This document shows, in pieces, positions 14,201 to 27,100 of a stretch of DNA of 64,000 nucleotides. A program made the translations under genes and the position numbers. The notes beneath the pieces were generated by a model. The model saw nothing but the letters and a program-made list of their open reading frames with translations, was not told the origin of the DNA and did no database searches. The stretch covers positions 62,001 through 126,000 of the forward strand of contig VZRN01005007.1 of assembly GCA_013397935.1 (NCBI GenBank), given 5' to 3'. Every line of letters starts with the position of its first letter. The first letter of the stretch is position 1. This stretch comes from Dasyornis broadbenti (taxonomy: Eukaryota > Chordata > Aves > Passeriformes > Dasyornithidae).

Positions 14201-16509
14201 CAGGTTGGTGAGGTGCACCCAGTAAAAGGGCCCAAGGAGAGCTTTAGGTCTGATGTTTCTGCTGTAAGAATCCTATGGGGAATGGGGTGCCTCCTATCAG
14301 AGGTTCATCATCACTTCCTTTTTGCAAATATCCTGTCACCAAAATGTTTACCGACAACATCTTTTTTGAACCTTCAAGGGATTACAGCCCTTTCCTTGAG
14401 GTGTTTCTACCTTGTCTGATTAATTGCCCCTGAAGGTTAATTACAATTCTTGCTTTTCTCAAGAGGATGGTTCATAAGATGTCTTAATATGGATTCCTTC
14501 ATTTTGACAGGAAATGGCATCACTGCCTCTAGAGGAAACATGCTTCAGTAGTTTTATGTATAAAGTCTAGTCTAAAGTGAAATTCTCCTGCAAGGAGCTC
14601 ACTAAGTCCCTAGTAGCTGCTTGAAACACAGGTGATGAACTGAAACCGAAGGATTCAAATACCTTCTGCTTGTGACACGGGGTGTGCAGCGGGATGGCAC
14701 CCTGCTGGGGCTGCTGGCCTGGCCATGTCCCTGCTGATCAATGGCTACTCCACGGAGAAGCCCCTCTTCCTCCACAGAGGTGGTTCTGGCTCTGCTCCAG
14801 GGTATGAAGGAAACTGACTAAAAGCTTCCTCTGGCTGCGTCATCTCCTGGACTCTTTCCTGGCTCGGTGTGGCTCAAGCAACCTTATTTGGCTGACTTAA
14901 TTTTTTTTTTTCCCCCCCTTCTGTGCAGCAAGAGGGCCTCCCTGAATTTGCACAATAAAGCTGTTATCTGTGCTTAAACACTGTTCTGAGGACTACAATG
15001 GGGTTTGTTTGAAAAGAGCTCCAAGATTTCAGCTCCTGGGATCCCTATCATTCCCTATGTCTCTGTGTCCTGTTTCCCTTTTGTCTGTTTGCTAAGTGGT
15101 TATACCAGAAACCAACTCTAGCCTAGTCTCTGCTCCTGTAGTCACACTATTGGAAAAGAGGAAATCTCTCTCTGCCCAGGAATAATCCAGGGCAATTAAC
15201 TGATGTAAATTGAGACCAATAGTAAGCAGCCAGTTAATTGCTTGCCTTTCCCTAGGGGTGTTTGGGAATAGCAGGAATTTACATAGTGCAGCCAATAATA
15301 CTGAATTAAGAGTTTGTTTTTATCCTGTCTGAAATGTCCAAAGTAGCCTGAAGTCTTTAGGTTGATGGAAGGCTACTCTTTCAAGGACATCTCTTTGTAA
15401 CATTCCTGTGGCTGTTTTCAGGTGGAGCATTCAAGTGTTTTGGAAGCTGTGGGCATAAAACCTACCCTTCTGACTCCAGTAGCTAATGCTGACTTAAGGC
15501 AACATTTAAAGGAAGTACTTGGTGGGGAGGTAGGAAGAGACAGTCGCTGGCAGGCTTGGTGGTTATAAGACCACAGGATCAGCTACAATTGTTTGGGGGT
15601 TTAGAACCTGAAATTGCAGAGTTTTGGGCCTTATATTGACAAGAGACAATTATGGCTGCAGCAACTGTGGCTATCAATAGGTAGGTGATCTAGTACTGCT
15701 TCCTTCCTGTGCAGCTGTGAAAGGATATATTCACTTCTATGAATGCGTGATCCTCCAGTGGAGTAGTGGACAGTCAGAAAATCCTTGCCTTTGTATGGCA
15801 GCTTGTTGAACTTAAATGGGGAAAAAAACTCTTTGAAGATGTTTTTAAAGGCACGACTCCTGCAGAATGCTTTTTCCTAGTTGTTCTAACATCTCTGAAG
15901 CCGCAGTAGTTGTTCTGAGGAACCTATTGAAAAATAAAAACTGTGGATGAAAGAAAGATAATCAATTCTCATCCTCTTGTCAGGCTCAGGAATAGGAGTA
16001 CTTGGCCATGCTAGGCCTCTTTCTGTTTGGCTGTTGCTGGTTGATGAATAGCTATGCTAGGAGTGCCCCTAAAGAAGGAATGAATGAAAAAGCTCTGAAT
16101 CTGATCAGCTCTGTAGAGAAACATGCAATTAGGCAAGAACAAGATGATGGATTAGAAGGGGGAAGAGACAGACTCTTTTCCCTGCCAGCTGTGATTCTGT
16201 GTGGTGTAAAATGAGATCTCAGAAGAGTTCAGAAAGAATACGTAAAGCAGTGAATCAAGGTGCCATGGTATTCATGGTCCAGACTGAGCTGTATTCTTGC
16301 AAATTTCTAGTTCTCCTTGTCAGCTTGTTTGTTTCCTAGAGGAAGGCTTCTCAGGAGACCGAACTTCACTGTCCTGGAGTGTGAATACTGGAAAAACTTT
16401 CTTGTTGTATTTTTGGTTGTTTTTTCTTAGGAGGTGAGTTAGGGTTAGAAATGATAAAGAGGGATTTGTACATATGTATTAAAAGTAAGGGTTTCCTTGC
16501 AGATCATTA

Positions 16510-17320
16510 AGCAGACACTTTAATGAAGATAACGTCTTTGGACTGGCTGTTTTTGCTGTGTTTGATGCCCCCAGGATGTGTTTTGCCCTCATCTACAGGG
16601 GCACACTGCTGGTTCCTCTTGAGCTTGCTTCTGACCAGCACTCCCAGATCTCTTTCTACAGAGCTGCTCTCCAGCCACTCTTCTCCCTGGGTCATTTGGA
16701 CATGTGCCTGGTGTTACTATGCTCCAGGTGCAGAATCTTCCATTTTTTCTTTTTAAATTTTATGCCATTGATGTAATCAATGATGTAAAAATCAATCATG
16801 CTGTGATTTATCTAGACCTCTGTAAGGCCTTGTCCCTTGAGACAATCAACAGCACACTCAGTGCTGGTTTGTCAATACATTTGCTAATGGCACATGCAAC
16901 TCCTGAATCCAGGTCATCAATAAAAAATACTGAACTGCACTGGCCCTATTATGGAGACCCGAGGAACACCACTGGTGACTGGCTGCCAGCCAGATGCAGC
17001 CCCATTCCCTGCAGCCTTTTGAACCCTGCAGCCACTGGTTCTTCATCCAGCACACCTTGCACTTCCGTGTCTTCCAGTTGAACAACTTGTCCAGAGGGAT
17101 GCTATGAGAGACAGCATCAAAAACTTTACTAAAATACTGAAAAACTTCATCTACCACCTTTCCTTCCTCTATTTGGTAGGTGACCTTACTGTAGAGGGAT
17201 ACCAAACTAGTTAGAACTTTCCCTTCAAGAGCCCATATTGGCTGTACCTGATCGTTGCATTGTCTTTTAAATACTTTAATGACCTTTAAATGCCTTTTCA
17301 ATAGCACCCAGTAACTTGTT
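16510..17320 (-). mobile_element. CR1 LINE fragment with decayed reverse-transcriptase ORF
   Basis: The minus strand encodes pieces of the CR1 ORF2 protein. At about 16,858-17,307 there is a frame with SKVFDAVSHSIPLDKL, which corresponds to the CR1 motif around DFSKAFDTVSH. Further downstream on the same strand (about 16,507-16,695) is SSVERDLGVLVRSKL followed by QQCA and IKHS, as in the C-terminal part of CR1 ORF2. The order is correct for one element. Frameshifts and stops show that it is inactive. Edges are approximate. Confidence 0.85.
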
Positions 17321-18520
17321 TAATCTAGTTACTCTGACCGCTAGAACAGATCTTCAAGAAAGCAAAATTTCCTGGAAAGCTGGATGGATTGAAAGAAACT
17401 TGCTTGTGTTGTAGCTTATACACAGATGAGACAATAGAATACTTGGTGTCTAAGCAATAAAAACATTCAAAATTGTAATGTGCTTGGTTTGGTGTATGGT
17501 TTGTGTGTGTTTGGTTTTTAAAATCACCAAAGTTATCCTTTAGGGATGGCACTAGATTGTATTACTCGTTATATTCATATGTTCCTCTAAGTTTTGACAG
17601 CAGTCATTAATAGTGACAGCAGGCATAAGATGGGTATTGCTTCTCTAGTGTTTTGTTTGTTACTACTGTATATTACATCCAAGTGTTAAGGAATGGATGT
17701 GGTCTGTGAGATGAGATTGAAAGCTTAAGCATCAATAACTGTTTTGCCAACATCTGTTTCTTTCATTTGTTCCTACGTGTATCTCAATATTAAGGAAAGA
17801 TAAAACTGCTTTTAAAAAATTAATTGATTAACTTAATTTGTTTTTTTTGATAGATAATGAAAGCTTGATCCGAGATGTATTTAATCCAGTGTCAGTCCAT
17901 ATTCAGTGTTCTGTGGCTGCAGTTATCCTCTTAGATTGAAAAATCAGGATCTGAGCTTGCCTAAAATTGAGAACCTGCCTTCTTTTATTACTGAAAATGT
18001 GCTGTTTGAGCAACTGGAGTTTTGTTGCAGTATCTGTAATTTTCACTAAGGCACATTCAACATGTGAATTTGTTTCCATTGGTGAAATACAGGAAGCAGA
18101 GAGCAGTAAAATGATTATGTTCTATCACTTCACTATTCACAATCCCCTAGACAACCAGAAGCTGCTGTATGAACAGTTAGACATGACTGCTTATGCTTTG
18201 ATTAGTCCTTCTCTCCAAAAAACAATCAAGGAGATTCTCTTACCTGAAGTTGGTATTGAAAAAAGCCAAGTATTTACTTAATATTTTTTGGTTTGCTTAA
18301 AACACTAAACTGCACCTGAAACTGGGAGTATTCTAACCCAGCCATGGCAAACTGGGAAGCAGCAGATTCCTGAAAACTCATTTTTTTTTTACTCTTCTTA
18401 TAATGACTTACTGCTGCTTGTGTTTTGGGCTTTGTGAAATCTGTAGACACCAATGTCTTCTGTACTGCCTACCTAGGGCACCGTGTTGGCAGCCCAACAT
18501 GCGGAAGTACAGTAAATCTC

Positions 18521-18547
18521 AAAAACCTCCAACTTAGGGAGGTTTTT
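18521..18547. repeat. Inverted repeat, 10-base arms
   Basis: AAAAACCTCC at 18,521-18,530 is the exact reverse complement of 18,538-18,547, with a seven-base spacer and a T-run after the second arm. It lies in the inferred MSN intron 1 and no function is evident. Confidence 0.8.
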
Positions 18548-21500
18548 TTTTCCCCTTTATCTTGCTCTGTGGTTGGTTACTAACATCTCAGGTTAAAGGG
18601 TGACTGCAAGATGCAATGCAGTGTATTATGCTCAGTTTGAATACCTGTTTGCACACCCAGCAGTTTAAGGTAGAGATCTTTTATTTGAGAGAGGATACAT
18701 GTCAGTATCTTCAGCTGTAAGAATATATCACTGTAGTGGTGTCTTGAATCTACCAAAAGACAGAGCAAATAGAAGGACTAAGTCACTTCCAAATCACTAA
18801 AAGATCAGACGAATCTGAACAGTACTTGCTTCAGCATCATGCACAAGAAATGCAATACTATCTGAGTGTTTGTTCAGACAAATGCTAAATAATCAAGTTC
18901 AAATCTGAGAGAAGGCTGTTCTACTCCTTTGCTGCTTCAAGTTCTGATAAATTTAATACATAGGCTTTGTTGCTTGCTCTGTACTTGATTCATCTCTGTG
19001 CGAAGTCTCTTCTGCCCATAAACACCAAATGTATCTTAGTCAGTGGTGACCAGCCACTTCTCCCATGGCTAAGTTTTGAATGTGTCTTTCATATGGCAAA
19101 AGAATGCTTCGTGACTGTCTATTTTTTCTTTATAGAACCCCTTGGACTATGTGCTGCACTGCTCTGTTCTTTCAAGCTTTTCCTTGTCTTTTTACAAATT
19201 ACTATGTGTAAATTCTTTGGACTCAGAAAATTTTGGCATAGAGGACTTTCCCTTTAAATGCTTTTACGGTATTCTAATGATAGCTTTGATTTGGCAGTGT
19301 TTGGAAGGATTTGAAAATAATTGGGATCTGAGAGGATTCAGACAGTCTTATAAACCAAGTAATTTTTTTGGTCTGCGATTCCCTTAGAGAAAGATGGATG
19401 ATTAAATGCATTAATGTGGATCTATCCATTTCCACAACAAGCCTGAGCAAGAGTAGTAGTTAGTTGCTCTTACTGCTCCCAGTGTTCTGGAAATGTGCAG
19501 TTAGGGGTAAGGTATCTCCATGAAAGAGCCTCTGACTTTGATCAAAGTTGAATTCATCCCTGCAAACCCTATCCTTCTGTACCTTAGCTTATGGAAAAAC
19601 CTGAAAACATAAAGCAACCCTACACAGCAGGTTGAGGTTAGAGCTAAACTCTCAAGGTGCCTTCTGAATGTTCTTTGCAGAAGGTTGATTTTTCAGGCTC
19701 CCTGCCTCCCCTTAGTTTAGTGAGTTTTTCTGTTTGCTTTTTTAGGTTATATCCACATGTGTGTTGACCTATTCAGGAGATATACTCAGCATCTGGCTGT
19801 TTTGTTTCCTACTACCCAGTTGTGTTGCTCAGTTTTGACCTGCAGCTTTAGGAACAGTTTGACTGATCTGCATGCATGAAGGTAGTCCATAACATCTCTG
19901 TTTGTAGAGGAGAATGAAAGATCTAGATATTGAAACTGCAAATCATGTAAGGACATTGCTCTTGCCCACTTGATACAGGAAGTCTATGTTGATAAGTCTT
20001 ACTTGACCACTGAGATTCCTGAGCATTCAGCAATGTCTTCATCGATGCATCTAAGTCTCAGGTTTTAGCTGAAATTTATTAGCCTTTCTATCTAAAACAG
20101 CCCGATTTCAAACAGTGTATTTCAAGAAGTGTATGAATGTGAACTCAAGAGTGTGGATTTAATTGCCCCCTTGAATGAACTAAATCAACTTGGTTGCTTG
20201 CTTGAGAGCTTTGGTTTGCTGCCACTGTAAAATTTTCCATCAGTTCTGTTCCGTAGTTGAACAGAAAACTGGGTTAATGGCACTTGTATATGTGGCTTGA
20301 TGAGGGGTAAATCTCACCAAGGGTTTGTGTATCAGAGCTGCTGCAAAGGGTAAAGCAGGTGTGCTTGGGAATGAGGAGTAAGAGTGGTTCAATAGCTTGA
20401 TCCATCTTGTCCAGTTGTACCCAAAAAGCTGTCCTGCCCTTTCTCTTCCTGTGGCCTGTAGCCATGTCACTGTGTAAGTGTAGCCAACAGGACCAATGAA
20501 ATGATTCTGCTGGAGAAAATAACAGAAGAATTATTCCCGCCGTCATTCATCCTTTCAAATTCCTGCTTGCGATGTAGTTGTGGAGTACAAATTTGAACAC
20601 AGATAAGTGATTGAGAGGGTGCAGGTTGTTCAGGATGGCTTCCCATGGTGGTGGGTACAGACACTGCATGTGCTGGCACTGCTCTCCTCAGCTCCTGTGC
20701 AGGTCTGTGCCCCTTCAGGAGCCTTTTGGGACATGGGGTTCTGTGTCATGGTGGTGTAGATACTCTCCTCTATATTAGGAAGGCTCAAATATTTGAACTA
20801 GATGGAGCTTAAAATAACAAAGAATACTTTAGCAATCACAACTGGTCTTTTATAAACTTTGGACAGTCCCAACAGAACTATTTAAAATCTAAAATAGGTC
20901 GTTGGTGAGGGAAGCATATATGGGTGGGGAAACTGAATATTAGAAAGAAGTGTAGAACTGAGCCATTTAGGGGAAATCCTGCATTTTAGGGAACTATGAC
21001 CTAAATAGATATGAAAATGCAGCCAGCCTAAATGAGACCCTGTACTGGAAGGAAGTTGCAGGATTTGTCTAGCATGCTGGAAATGATAAAACTGAAAATC
21101 ACAGGATGGTGAAACAGCTTTACCTCATACTTGACTGTGTGTGCAGTTAAATTTGGAGGGATGGATCATAGTCTGGGCAGTCAGATCCCACAGTAAGACT
21201 GTGTTCTAGCTCCTAGAAGTCTGGCCATTGTTCAGAGGTTCAGTGAGGGCTGTGAGCTGGCCAAGAACTTGCTGTGCCACACCCAGGCCATGCTCTGGGT
21301 GTCTAGAACAGGCAGCCCTGTGTTCAGCTCCCCTCACTGTAACAGAGCTAAACTGCTAGGAGTCTCTTGCTTGAAGGACAGAGAGAAGCACGTGAAACAG
21401 ATAAGCTTGCTCTGACTTCTTATCAAAACATGAGTCCTTTAGAAGGAAGAGCTTGGTTACAGTAGTTGGCTTCGTGCTTTCTTCCCTGTGGAAAGTGTCT

Positions 21501-24060
21501 TCAATGCTTAGCAGAGTGTTGGAGTGTAGCAATTTTATTTGCCATCGATCCCAAGTTACCTCTGAAACAATTCTTAACTGCAGGTGAAAATAGAGATCTT
21601 TACATAGGGAGTGAGTATTCAGTCTCTTAGCACATGAACCTCAAGTACTTACTGTACATTCGATGCCTCAATGCAGGTCACACTTGTCTTGTTAGCATCC
21701 TGTCTTGATCTTGTTTTGAGCTCCTTCCAGCAAAGTAGGTACTTGTGATTTGGCAGACATTCACTGGGTGCTATGTTTGGAAAACTCACTGGCTTTTTGG
21801 CAACATCTTGGCTATCCATCTTGACTGATGAGCCCCTCGAACTGAGCCTTTGCAACCGTTAAACGGTTCTGGGAAATTCCCTGCTCTTGGCTTGAGGATG
21901 GAAAGGGAAGAACTGAAGGGGAGATTGTGGGTGGGGAAAAAGTTGCCTTCTAAGAGTCTTCCCAGAAAATCTGAAGTGCCTCTGATGGCGGTAGAGTGCA
22001 GGGACTGCTTTGCTGGTCGAGTTACTGCAGTCACAGCCAGGGTCATAACACCTTTGTGCAGTGCACAACACAAGGGGGTGGCATAAAATACTTGTTTGTA
22101 ACCTGTGGGCAGGATTGCCTGGGAGGAGCACACAGTAGCTGTGAGGAATGTCTCCCATACCACTGCTGGCATTCAAACATGCCCACTGCCCGCTAACTGC
22201 CCTTAGGTTGAAGAGCTTTAGCCAGGGATATGGTTAAGCTCTTGACATGTGAAGTACAACTGCCAACCCTGCTATTAGTGTGCAGAGGCCATAATAGGCA
22301 TGTATATTTCTCCAGAGAAAAGTGCCTTGTAACAGGCACAAGAAAATGGTGTTTACAAAACAAGCAACCTCCCCCTAAAACAAAACCCAAAGCTGCACAG
22401 ATTGTAAAAGTTGAATGATGGCAACTGCACGTTGCTAGATTTTGCTTCAGGTTTTACCTCCTGATCCAGTTTTTGTGGAAAAGGGGTCAGGGGTTTTCCC
22501 CATGGTATTTTAATTTCCTTCTGGGTTTTGACTAGTAAAGGATGTTCTCTCTAAGCAGCTCAAACAACAGGTACAAAAATAGTTATTCCAAGGGCTTCTT
22601 CAAACTAGCTCTAAAGAAACAGAAAATGGCAATGTTAATTACTTGGAACAGCTACAGGAAAGCAAAGGGAGGTGCATGAAGAATCTATTTATGGAAAAGG
22701 AAATGGCAAAAATAGAGGAATTGATCCATTGCACAAGGTTGTGATTAAGTAGTGTAATAAGTGGCATATGAGTATCTGGACTTGACTGTAAATGTGGGGA
22801 TCCACCCTGGCTGCTTCCACTGGCTCAGTACTCTGATCTTCCAACTCCTTTTCTCTAACTGAAACTTGGTTTGCCCTCTGGAGAGGATGGCAAGCTGCTA
22901 GTAGCCAGTGTTCAAACACCACTGGTGGGATGTGATTGGTTGAATGAGAAGGAATTATATTTAAGTAGCTTTAACATGGAAACATCATTAATGACTTTAG
23001 AAGCCGTGCTGTGTAGGCGGTAGGGGAATATTAATAATTGTTTTGAATGAATAACTTTGTAGTACTCTTTTTATAAAGTAGAACTTTTATTCCTGAAAAG
23101 GCTGCCTGCCCAAATCAGATCACTGGTTAGACTGGGTAAATGATACCTCCAGAGTTCTAAAATGTGGGCTTCTCCATCCCTGTGGAGCCAGCATTGGCAC
23201 AGCCCTGGCTTTGTGTGCTTGTGCAGTGCACTTATGAGTGTGTGCTCAGGGGTACTAACGAAGGAAGGTGTCTCCAGAGCCGTGAAACATTGATTGTGAG
23301 AAAGCTGCAAAGCTGGGGCACAGGGAGTGAATGAAGGCATCCAAAGTAAGGCAACCGTGAACAACAGACCCTTTGCATGAGAAACAGGATTTTTTAAAGT
23401 GTTCTTCTGAACTTTGTGAATGTGGTTTGAAGGAGACCTCGTTTTTTAGAAAAACTGTCCTTGAGGGTAATAAATGTGATTCTCCACCATTTGAGAGAAA
23501 AAAAAGGAATCTGTAGTTTATATAAGGGTGTCTGAAGTAGACTCCCTGACTAGATATGAATAACTGATCTCTGGAGTGATAAACATGTCCTCTGCTCAGA
23601 CATCCTCTGCTCAGGCCTCTCTGAATACCAGGTATCAATCATGTGCAAAGGAGGACTTAAACAGGAAGGTAGCTGTGGCTTCTCACACTTGATCTTGAGA
23701 ATCAGATAAGCAACAAAGTATTGCCATGTTGCTGTGCTCTGTAGGCATTACTTTTTCAATGCCACCAAGTGCCTTCAAGGAAAATGTTTTTTTTTTTCTT
23801 TTTTATATGGGAATGTTCCTGATTACCATTTGCTGTATGGAAGAATTTTATTTTCTTTCTCATCACTGTGAGATGAGCACTACAAATTAACACAGGAGAA
23901 TATTTTGAAGTTAACACTCAAACAAATATGCTGGGGCTCTGACATTACAGTATGACAGGGTTTATATTAGAATAAATCACTTCATTTCCTTTTTTGAAAC
24001 TAACTGCTATAGCATTGTATTTTGTACTATATTTTTAGTTACAGACACATACACACACAC

Positions 24061-24196
24061 AGAGAATATTTTGAGTTTGAAGGGACCCACAAAGATCATC
24101 AAGTCCAACAGTCAAGCGAATGGTGTGTGTGGGGTTTGAAACTGTAACCTTGGATGTTATTAGTACCATGCTCTAACCAACTGAGCAAATCTCATT
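24061..24196 (-). mobile_element. tRNA-Ile-derived SINE with CR1 tail (TguSINE1 type)
   Basis: Read on the minus strand, the element starts with a tRNA-Ile-like head: a D-arm/A-box word GCTCAGTTGGTTAGAGC, the intact anticodon loop CTAATAA (AAT anticodon at 24,159-24,161), then a degenerate T-arm/B-box. The head is followed by a short CR1 3' end, visible on the plus strand as GAAGGGACCCACAAAGATCATC. A tRNA-Ile head with a CR1 tail is the structure I recall for passerine TguSINE1. An (AC)n run at 24,046-24,060 borders the 3' end. The copy is diverged and could not encode a working tRNA. Confidence 0.75.
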
Positions 24197-27100
24197 AATC
24201 ACCTCAGTCAGTTTCTTCTTAACCTTTTCAAGAATAGGGTTAGGGCTTCAACCACTGGATACAGTGACTGCTATAAACCCTGTCAGAAAACTCTTATAGA
24301 AATGCATTTGGAATGGGCACAGAATTGGCTTATTTTGGACACCTTTGTTAGGCGAAGCAGAAATTCTCTGTTCTTCCAAGCTCAGCATAGGAAAGTGTAT
24401 ATTTTTAATGGCTGATGTGCTGTAACTAGGTTTCCCCCTACCCCATGTTTGTAAACTGGCGCTGTGAAGGTGAGTTTTGCCAGAAGCTATGGGCAAGCAC
24501 TGGCAGCATCCCTTGGTGTCTCTGCTGCAGTGAGGTATTGAATGCCACAGGTGTCACAGGGCATGTCTGCCTGGACACTGGTGCCTCCACCCTTTCACCA
24601 TCCAGTTTCTGCAAGCACACTTTTCTCAAAGCTGTGAACATTCTTGGTTTAGCTGGCTGTTGCTCTGGCTTGCTTCCTCTTGCTGTCCTCAGCAGCTTGG
24701 CTCCTGAAGCTGTGTGGGTGCTGTGGTTTGTGACCCACATGAGCCATCTTGTCTTGCAGGGGACTAAGAGCAGTTGCTGGCCATGGAGATACAGCTCTAG
24801 TGTGACTGTGCTCAGGTGTGGCTCCACAACAGCTTCTGAATCCAAGCTGGCTTGCTGCCCTGCTCCTTCACAAGGAAGGAGTAAGACCACATGAGCACAA
24901 ACTTAGTTAGATTTGGCCTGAAGTCTTCCTTGACCAGGCTTCCTGGTGCACACAGGAGAGCAGGTTTGTGAAGCTGGGTAGCAGCAACTGTGCCTTCCCT
25001 GCTCTCTCTCTTCAGGCTCCATGCTAAAATCATTAGGGATGCTTTAAAAGGTGCGTTCCTGCTACAGGCTGTACTTAGGTACCAAAAGAAAGCCACATAC
25101 TGTGTGGCGTGTAAGTCCTACTTCTGGCTCACTGGTACCAGAAGTACCAGGGCCAGCTTTCTCCTCAGGTGGTAGCTTTATTGAAATTGTCACAGTGGGG
25201 TGGGATGGAATGCCTTCAGTGGACTTACTGCCTGCCCTGTGCTCCAGTCAAATGAGAAGTGCCATGTCCCCAGTGGAGCAGGATGGGGCTGGTGGAGAGA
25301 GCTGGGAAGCTCCCAGGAGCTGCTGGGAGGGTTAACCTCTCTCTGGTGTCTGCAGTGTGGTGCCTGTGTTGTCCCTGCTACTGTTCTGTTCCCTGATGAG
25401 CTTAGAGGTATGAAAAGGCCCTTTAAGACTGCTGGAAGGGGGCTTGGTTAATTAAATGTAATCCTTTGAGAAATTGCAAGCACTTTCACATGACCCAATT
25501 CCAGCCTCACCCTGACACAGAGGACCCAGGGCTGTTTTGGAAGGGTGCTGGCGCTCTGGAAGGAGCCAGATGTCTGTGAGTATGGCTGGTGCCAGAGGTG
25601 TGGGGCACCACCTCTGATTCCCCTCTGAGGCAATGCAAAGCACGATGCAGTGGCTCTGCTGTCCTCGCAGAGGGCCTGTGTTGGCTGAGCAGTGTGGTGG
25701 GAAGGGAAGCGCAGCACTGTAGAGCGTTCATACTCCAGAATTCACTTGCACATTCTGAGGAGCAGGGGGACACGTCTTGTTAAACTTATTATATTGCTGC
25801 TAATCTTGCTAAGAGCCAAAACTGGACAGGTTTTTAGATTAAGGTGCCTTATGAGATCTTGAGTTCATGCAACTCCATCTGGATCTGATGTGCTTCCCTG
25901 GTCAGACCTGTTGGAACTGGTGCATGGTATTGGTCTGGTATCTTTACGTGTAGTTACTGCTGGGTAAACTGGTACCTTTTAGTGCAGAGGCTATAAAGGT
26001 TGGTCTGGAATTTCTTTTTAATTGAGCTTGCTTCTGTTCTGTAACTGTCAAATTTGCAATAATGAGTTTTCACTATGCTACTTTCTCCAGAAATAGTCCA
26101 CTTTGTGGCTTGAACCAGGGAAGCTGGGAATATCTGAAGCTTGAACCCTACAGCCCAGCAGGGTATAAGAGCTTCCTTGCATACAGGAAATGTAGGGAGG
26201 AAAGAAGCTTTAGCTCAGGGTCAGGGTTTTGTAAAGGTCGATACTCTGTTGTGCTGACTCTACTTATTATTCTGACATGAATTTCCTAGTACTCTATTCC
26301 TGTCTCAAATTATGACAAACAGAATTGTCTTTTCTACCTCTCATGCTGCTCAATGCACTGGGGCATTAGCACAAGCGATACATCCGTTACTGAGCGTGAC
26401 AGTCTTGGCTTTTCCTGTTTGTCCTGCCATATGCAGCTACACATTTTCATCTCAGGAAGTTGTTATAGCACACTATTACAAGGGCTTATTCAGAGACCTG
26501 GAAGATACCTGACAATTACTGCTGCTAGTAAAACTTATCTGGAATCACAGTGGGGCAGAAAGTGAGGCTTGAAGGCTATATGGGCAATACTAAAATATCT
26601 GAAAAGATGCTACAGATAGGAGTCTGCTACCACAGTGTATTAAATGAGTATCTTGCAGGCTGTTGAACACCATGGGAGTGGACGGTAGTGGTGGCCTATA
26701 CCTTCAGAAAGCTTTTGCTAGTCAAAGGGTGCTTTCTTTGGCTGCAGCTGCTCGAGGGCTGGAAGAGTATCTCTTCCATGCAAGAGGTTCTGTCTGTGCA
26801 GGAGGTATCACACTTGACAATGCTGTCCTTGGCAGCAGGAAGCTCTTTAATGTGCTCTGGCAGTGGCAAGCTTTAGCAGTGCTTAGACTGGTGGAACTAT
26901 GGTAATTCCCCAAACAGAGAAGAGGAAGGGTTGCTAATTTTCTGTCTCTTTCCTGTAGCTGTTACAAAAAGAACCAGTTCAATATGGGTGCTTTTTTTTA
27001 AATGTTTTTTAAATTTGGTCAGTATAAATTTGGCAGTTGAGATGTGGTAGTTGAATGTTCTTGTAAAGTGCAAAATGGCATCCGGAAACATTTCACATAG

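Noticed and set aside
14670..14815. GC-rich patch with a short frame starting MSLLINGYSTEK, considered as a processed pseudogene fragment
   Set aside because: No family recognised and only about 30 codons; not enough to call.
24445..24894. Roughly 150-codon open frames on both strands at the same place
   Set aside because: Mirror frames in a GC-richer patch, with no recognisable domain; read as chance.
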